From an uncultured Pseudomonadota bacterium (lineage in GTDB: Bacteria; Pseudomonadota; Gammaproteobacteria; Burkholderiales; Burkholderiaceae_C), in NCBI GenBank assembly GCA_945952465.1, contig CAMFIB010000001.1, positions 1,302,001 through 1,366,000 of the forward strand: 64,000 bases of DNA. The letters are read 5' to 3'. A program made the translations under genes and the position numbers. This document shows, in pieces, positions 60,727-64,000 of this stretch; the stretch's first letter is position 1, and each line of letters starts with the position of its first letter. The notes under the pieces were generated by a model. The model did no database searches. It was not told where the DNA came from and worked only from the letters and a program-made list of their open reading frames with translations.

Positions 60727-61713
60727 ATGAAGGCATGGCTGTGCGAAACCCCCACCGGCGTGGATGCGCTGGGCTGGCGCGAGGTGCCAACGCCGCAGCC
60801 CGGCCCGGGCGAGGTGCTGGTCGAGATCAAGGCCGCCAGCCTGAACTTCCCCGACCTGCTCATCGTGCAGAACAAGTACCAGTTCAAGCCCGCCCTGCCC
60901 TTCGTGCCCGGCTCCGAATTCGCCGGCGTGGTGACCGCGCTGGGCGAAGGCGTGACGAACGTCAAGCTCGGCCAGCACGTCGCCTGCATGCCGGGCACCG
61001 GCGGCTTCGCCACCCACGCGCTGGCCCCCGCTGCACTGTGCCTGCCGTTGCCGCCCGAATTTCCGTTCGTCGATGCGGCGGCCTTCGTGCTGGTTTACGG
61101 CACCTCGCACCATGCGCTGGTCGACCGCGCACAACTGAAGGCCGGCGAGACGGTGCTGGTGCTGGGCGCGGCCGGCGGCGTGGGCACCTCGGCGATCCAG
61201 ATCGCCAAGGCGATGGGCGCGCGGGTCATCGCGGCCGCATCGAACGAAGAGAAGTGCGAGACCTGCCGGCAGATCGGCGCCGACGCCACCATCAACTACG
61301 GCAAAGACACGCTGGCCACCACCTTCCGCGACGCGGTCAAGGCGGCCACCGGCGGCAAGGGCCCCGACGTCATCTACGACCCGGTGGGCGGCGAGTTCGC
61401 CGAGCCCGCCTTCCGCTCCATCGCCTGGCGCGGCCGCTACTTGGTGATCGGCTTCGCGTCGGGGCCCATCCCCTCGCTGCCGCTGAACCTGACGCTGCTG
61501 AAAGGCGCGTCCATCGTGGGTGTGTTCTGGGGCGATTTCGCCAAGCGCGAGGCGAAAGCCAACGCCGCCGCGCTGACCGAAATGGCCGGCTGGTATGCCC
61601 AGGGCAAGATCAAGCCGGTCATCGACAGTGAGGTGCCGATGGCCGACCTGAAAGCCGCCTATGCGCGCATGAACGCCCGCGCGATCAAGGGCAAGCTGGT
61701 GCTGGTGAACTGA
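60727..61713 (+). CDS. NADPH:quinone oxidoreductase-like zinc-free MDR protein
   Basis: A 328-aa medium-chain dehydrogenase/reductase without zinc ligands. N-terminal GroES-like domain (MKAWLCETPTGVDALGWREV, FVPGSEFAGVV), then the NADPH Rossmann fold VLVLGAAGGVGTSAIQIAKAMG. The family includes quinone and enoyl reductases; the substrate is not readable. AGAGGAG precedes the ATG. Its 3' end nearly meets the crotonase gene on the other strand. Confidence 0.88.
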   Translation: MKAWLCETPTGVDALGWREVPTPQPGPGEVLVEIKAASLNFPDLLIVQNKYQFKPALPFVPGSEFAGVVTALGEGVTNVKLGQHVACMPGTGGFATHALAPAALCLPLPPEFPFVDAAAFVLVYGTSHHALVDRAQLKAGETVLVLGAAGGVGTSAIQIAKAMGARVIAAASNEEKCETCRQIGADATINYGKDTLATTFRDAVKAATGGKGPDVIYDPVGGEFAEPAFRSIAWRGRYLVIGFASGPIPSLPLNLTLLKGASIVGVFWGDFAKREAKANAAALTEMAGWYAQGKIKPVIDSEVPMADLKAAYARMNARAIKGKLVLVN

Positions 61714-61717
61714 GCGC

Positions 61718-62650
61718 TCAGAGCTTGGCGCGGGCCGCCGCGAGCTGCTGCTCCAGCTCGGCGACCAGCGCCCTCGCCTCGTCGGCTTCCGGAATCGGCT
61801 TGCCGCTGTCGCGCCACTGCACGGCGGCCTTGAAGCCTTCGGCCTCCGCATAGCGGCGAAACCACATGCCCTCGGGGTTGTGGCGGGTCATGCCGTCGAA
61901 GAGGGTCGCGAACATCTGGGTCTGTTCCAGGCCCATCGACAGCTGCACCTGGTTCACCACCAGCTTGTGCATCATCAAATGCCCGCGCGGCACGCCGGCG
62001 ATGCGCTCCGCCAGCTTCAGCGTGGCCGCGTCCAGCTCGGCCGCCGGCACCGACAGGTTGGCCAGGCCCCATTCGGCCGCCTGCGAGCCGGGAATGGTGT
62101 CGCCAGTGAACATCATCTGCTTGGCCCGCATCGCGCCCAAGCGGTAGGTCCACATCGCGGTGGTCGGGCAGCCCCACACGCGCGTCGGCATGTAGCCGAT
62201 GCGAGCGTCGTCGGCCATCACCAGCAAGTCGCAGCAGAGCGCGATGTCGCTGCCGCCGGCCACCGCGTAGCCATGCACCTTGGCGATGGTCGGCTTGCGG
62301 CAGCGCCACAGCGCCATGAAGTCCTCGGTGTGCTGCTTCATCTCGGCATAGTCCACCATCGGGTCCCACGGCGTCTTTTCCTGGCGGCAGGGGTGGTCGC
62401 GCCCGGGATCGATGCCCTCGCCCTCGGCGTATTCGTTCAGGTCGTACCCCGCGCAGAAGGCCCGGCCGGCGCCCTCCACCACGATGACGTGCACCTCGTC
62501 CTCCTTTTCCGCCCACTGCACCGCCTGCCGGATGTCGCCCGGCGTGCTCGACGCGATCGCGTTGAGTTTCTCGGGCCGGTTGAGCAGCAGCCGGGCGATG
62601 CGCCGGTTACCAGGATCGAAGTCGATGCGGACGGTGCCGAATGCGGGCAT
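61718..62650 (-). CDS. enoyl-CoA hydratase/isomerase family protein (crotonase)
   Basis: A 310-aa crotonase. [18 protein letters not shown] holds the oxyanion strand, [37 protein letters not shown] the active site. The first Glu of hydratases is replaced (GGSDIAL), the second position also differs ([10 protein letters not shown]), so hydratase activity is not assured. It has a C-terminal extension of about 45 residues. AGGAG lies before the ATG. Convergent with the MDR gene, four bases apart. Confidence 0.85.
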   Translation of the reverse strand: MPAFGTVRIDFDPGNRRIARLLLNRPEKLNAIASSTPGDIRQAVQWAEKEDEVHVIVVEGAGRAFCAGYDLNEYAEGEGIDPGRDHPCRQEKTPWDPMVDYAEMKQHTEDFMALWRCRKPTIAKVHGYAVAGGSDIALCCDLLVMADDARIGYMPTRVWGCPTTAMWTYRLGAMRAKQMMFTGDTIPGSQAAEWGLANLSVPAAELDAATLKLAERIAGVPRGHLMMHKLVVNQVQLSMGLEQTQMFATLFDGMTRHNPEGMWFRRYAEAEGFKAAVQWRDSGKPIPEADEARALVAELEQQLAAARAKL

Positions 62651-62875
62651 GGGTGCAGGTCTCCTGTATCTGTCGAATCAGTTTAGGTCGCCCCGCCGTG
62701 TCCCGCTGTCCGTTGCAAGACATCCAACATCTGCCCGCACACGCCCCCCGCAACAGCACCCGATTCGCCGACCTGCAGTGACTAGAATGCGAGCGGCGCC
62801 GCCATCCGTTCGTCACGGTTGCGGCGTATTCGCGGTGCCCGAATCCCGGTCGGACATTCAGACTCCGGAAAAGAA

Positions 62876-63769
62876 ATGAACGCGTCGCAATCTTCAGTAT
62901 TTGCCGTAACAAGCGGCCCGGTTGATGCCTCTGGCATTCAACAACATATAGGGGGTTACGGCAGCACTTTCGGGGGGGCGTTGTCAGAGGTCCCCGATGT
63001 CACGACCGAGGCTTACGCGGCCTGCCAGGAAAGCGGCAATGCCGACAAGACGGTGCGCTACCTGTTGCCGCTGGCGCAGAAGATGGAAGCGAGCCGCATT
63101 CTTGACGTCGGATGCGGTGTGGGCGCTATGGTCCGCACCTTTCTGGATGCGGGATACGACGCGTATGGTGTCGATCTGCCAGGGCTCCACAAGCATTGGC
63201 GTCGGCTCGACATGCCCAGCGACCGGATGTTCATTGTCGACTCCGGTCATCTCCATCTGCCGTTCTCGGACGGTAGTTTTGACTTCATCTACACGCTGGG
63301 TGTCATCGAACACGTTGGCACTTCAGACGGCCATTCAGACCGCCTCCCAGACTACCAACTGCGCCGTCGCCAATGGCTCAACGAACTGTTTCGGGTGCTA
63401 CGGCCCGGCGGAGCCATGTTGATCGCCGGGCCCAACAGGAAATTTCCTGTCGACGCGGCGCACGACCTGGACTCGAAAGCGTCGGGCATCGAGCGTTGGC
63501 TGTCCCGCATTGCCAAAATTTCCATCCACAAGACGTGGGGAGAGAACTTTCTCTGGTCATATGACGATGTGCGGCAGCACCTCCGAGATCAGCCGTTCCA
63601 ACTCGAAGCGTTGCCGGTTGCAGGCTTTCTGGGCTGTTCCCGGGTACCCCGAGTGGTCCGTCCCTTGGTGCAGGCTTACGTGGACCACCTTCCAGGTCGT
63701 CTACTGGAAAGCGCCTTCAATCCCTGGGTCATGGCCATGGTTCACAAGCGGCCGGTGCCGATCGAGTGA
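62876..63769 (+). CDS. class I SAM-dependent methyltransferase
   Basis: A 297-aa methyltransferase. Motif I is ILDVGCGVGAMVRTFLDAGYDAYGVDL, motif II FSDGSFDFIYTLGVIEHVG and motif III ELFRVLRPGGAMLIAGPNRKF. The fold is that of ubiquinone/glycan-type Methyltransf_11/25 enzymes. The gene is less GC-rich than its neighbours and follows a 225-base gap, suggesting a recently acquired or surface-polysaccharide region starting here. The acceptor is unknown. Confidence 0.85.
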   Translation: MNASQSSVFAVTSGPVDASGIQQHIGGYGSTFGGALSEVPDVTTEAYAACQESGNADKTVRYLLPLAQKMEASRILDVGCGVGAMVRTFLDAGYDAYGVDLPGLHKHWRRLDMPSDRMFIVDSGHLHLPFSDGSFDFIYTLGVIEHVGTSDGHSDRLPDYQLRRRQWLNELFRVLRPGGAMLIAGPNRKFPVDAAHDLDSKASGIERWLSRIAKISIHKTWGENFLWSYDDVRQHLRDQPFQLEALPVAGFLGCSRVPRVVRPLVQAYVDHLPGRLLESAFNPWVMAMVHKRPVPIE

Positions 63770-64000
63770 GATTGCCGGGGGCTGCCATGCCCCGCCAACT
63801 TGTCGCCTCTCGATAGGCTTGATATTTGCTAACAAAAAGCAATGTCAAAGGCCATCCGCAATCCATGATTGTTACAATCGGTCACCTTCGCTCGCTCGGC
63901 AATTCGGCTAACGCCGGTAGCCAATGGCGAGGGTTCGGAAACCAGTGGGAACATCCGATGGATTGGCAGATTTATCGGGGAGCTGGCAGTTGAAGCGCAG
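63770..64000. other. 231-base non-coding stretch at the window end
   Basis: No gene. It is AT-richer than the rest. TTGCT (63826-63830) and AGCAA (63838-63842) form a small dyad, and GATTGT-T-ACAATC (63867-63879) is a perfect palindrome containing a -10-like TACAAT (63873-63878). These could belong to a promoter for a gene beyond the window. Confidence 0.4.

Noticed and set aside
59721..61631. 636-codon plus-strand frame opposite surE and overlapping the MDR gene in another frame
   Set aside because: It covers two recognised genes; the composition is typical of a shadow frame.
1..64000. CRISPR arrays, rRNA and tRNA genes
   Set aside because: No regularly spaced repeats with unique spacers and no tRNA-like or rRNA-like sequence was noticed; the iterons at 15140 are too few and too close to be CRISPR.

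Overview
The window is high-GC proteobacterial DNA, most likely from a Burkholderiales bacterium of the Comamonadaceae or a close relative. That call rests on the chromosomal block surE-pcm-nlpD-rpoS-3'-5' exonuclease-rlmD and on codon use; no rRNA or tRNA gene is present to confirm it. About 85% of the window (1 to about 54,863) is the inside and right end of an integrative and conjugative element (ICE) of the Tn4371 type. The rest (54,860-64,000) is host chromosome.

Element layout, left to right. (1) 1-3.4 kb: copper/silver cargo with the C-terminal two thirds of a CusA pump, two small exported proteins and a Met-rich CusF-like chaperone. (2) 3.8-8.5 kb: backbone genes for DUF2958, an unknown protein, DUF932, a 687-aa ParB-like protein and a 69-aa protein. 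(3) 8.5-10.4 kb: an array of four perfect hairpins, then a nickel/cobalt module (dmeR operator, dmeR, dmeF, DUF1232 protein). (4) 10.4-15.4 kb: long GC-rich intergenic repeats around a DUF736 gene, an XRE regulator, a second DUF2958, a DUF2285 protein, an AlpA-like protein, repA and an iteron array that looks like a replication origin. (5) 15.4-19.8 kb: parA and partner, DUF2840, TraF-type peptidase, a hairpin-bearing candidate oriT, and a MOBP-type relaxase. (6) 19.9-41.0 kb: a 21-kb catabolic cargo. It holds a five-gene Liv-type ABC importer, two glutathione-family enzymes, a CoA ligase, an alpha-methylacyl-CoA racemase, two acyl-CoA dehydrogenases, enoyl-CoA hydratase, 3-hydroxyacyl-CoA dehydrogenase, thiolase, ETF, a nitroreductase-like enzyme and two AraC regulators. 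(7) 41.0-54.6 kb: LysR regulator, two related entry-exclusion-like lipoproteins, traG, and trbBCDEJLFGI with a DUF2274 gene, ending in a 12-bp-stem terminator.

The right attachment core, TTTTTCAT at 54,856-54,863, overlaps the stop codon of rlmD, so the element sits in the last gene of the rpoS operon without breaking any coding sequence. The integrase and left end lie outside the window.

How it works together: traF, the relaxase, TraG and the Trb proteins form a complete P-type mating apparatus. RepA with iterons and ParA/ParB suggest that the excised circle can replicate and partition. The cargo supplies metal tolerance plus a nearly self-contained beta-oxidation route with its own importer, CoA ligase, racemase and electron carrier. 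The racemase and the remnant of an SCP-x-type thiolase suggest alpha-methyl-branched acids (isoprenoid, steroid-side-chain or aryl-propionate type); this is inference. Chromosomal genes beyond rpoS/surE are a quinone-oxidoreductase-like MDR, a crotonase and an AT-richer methyltransferase.
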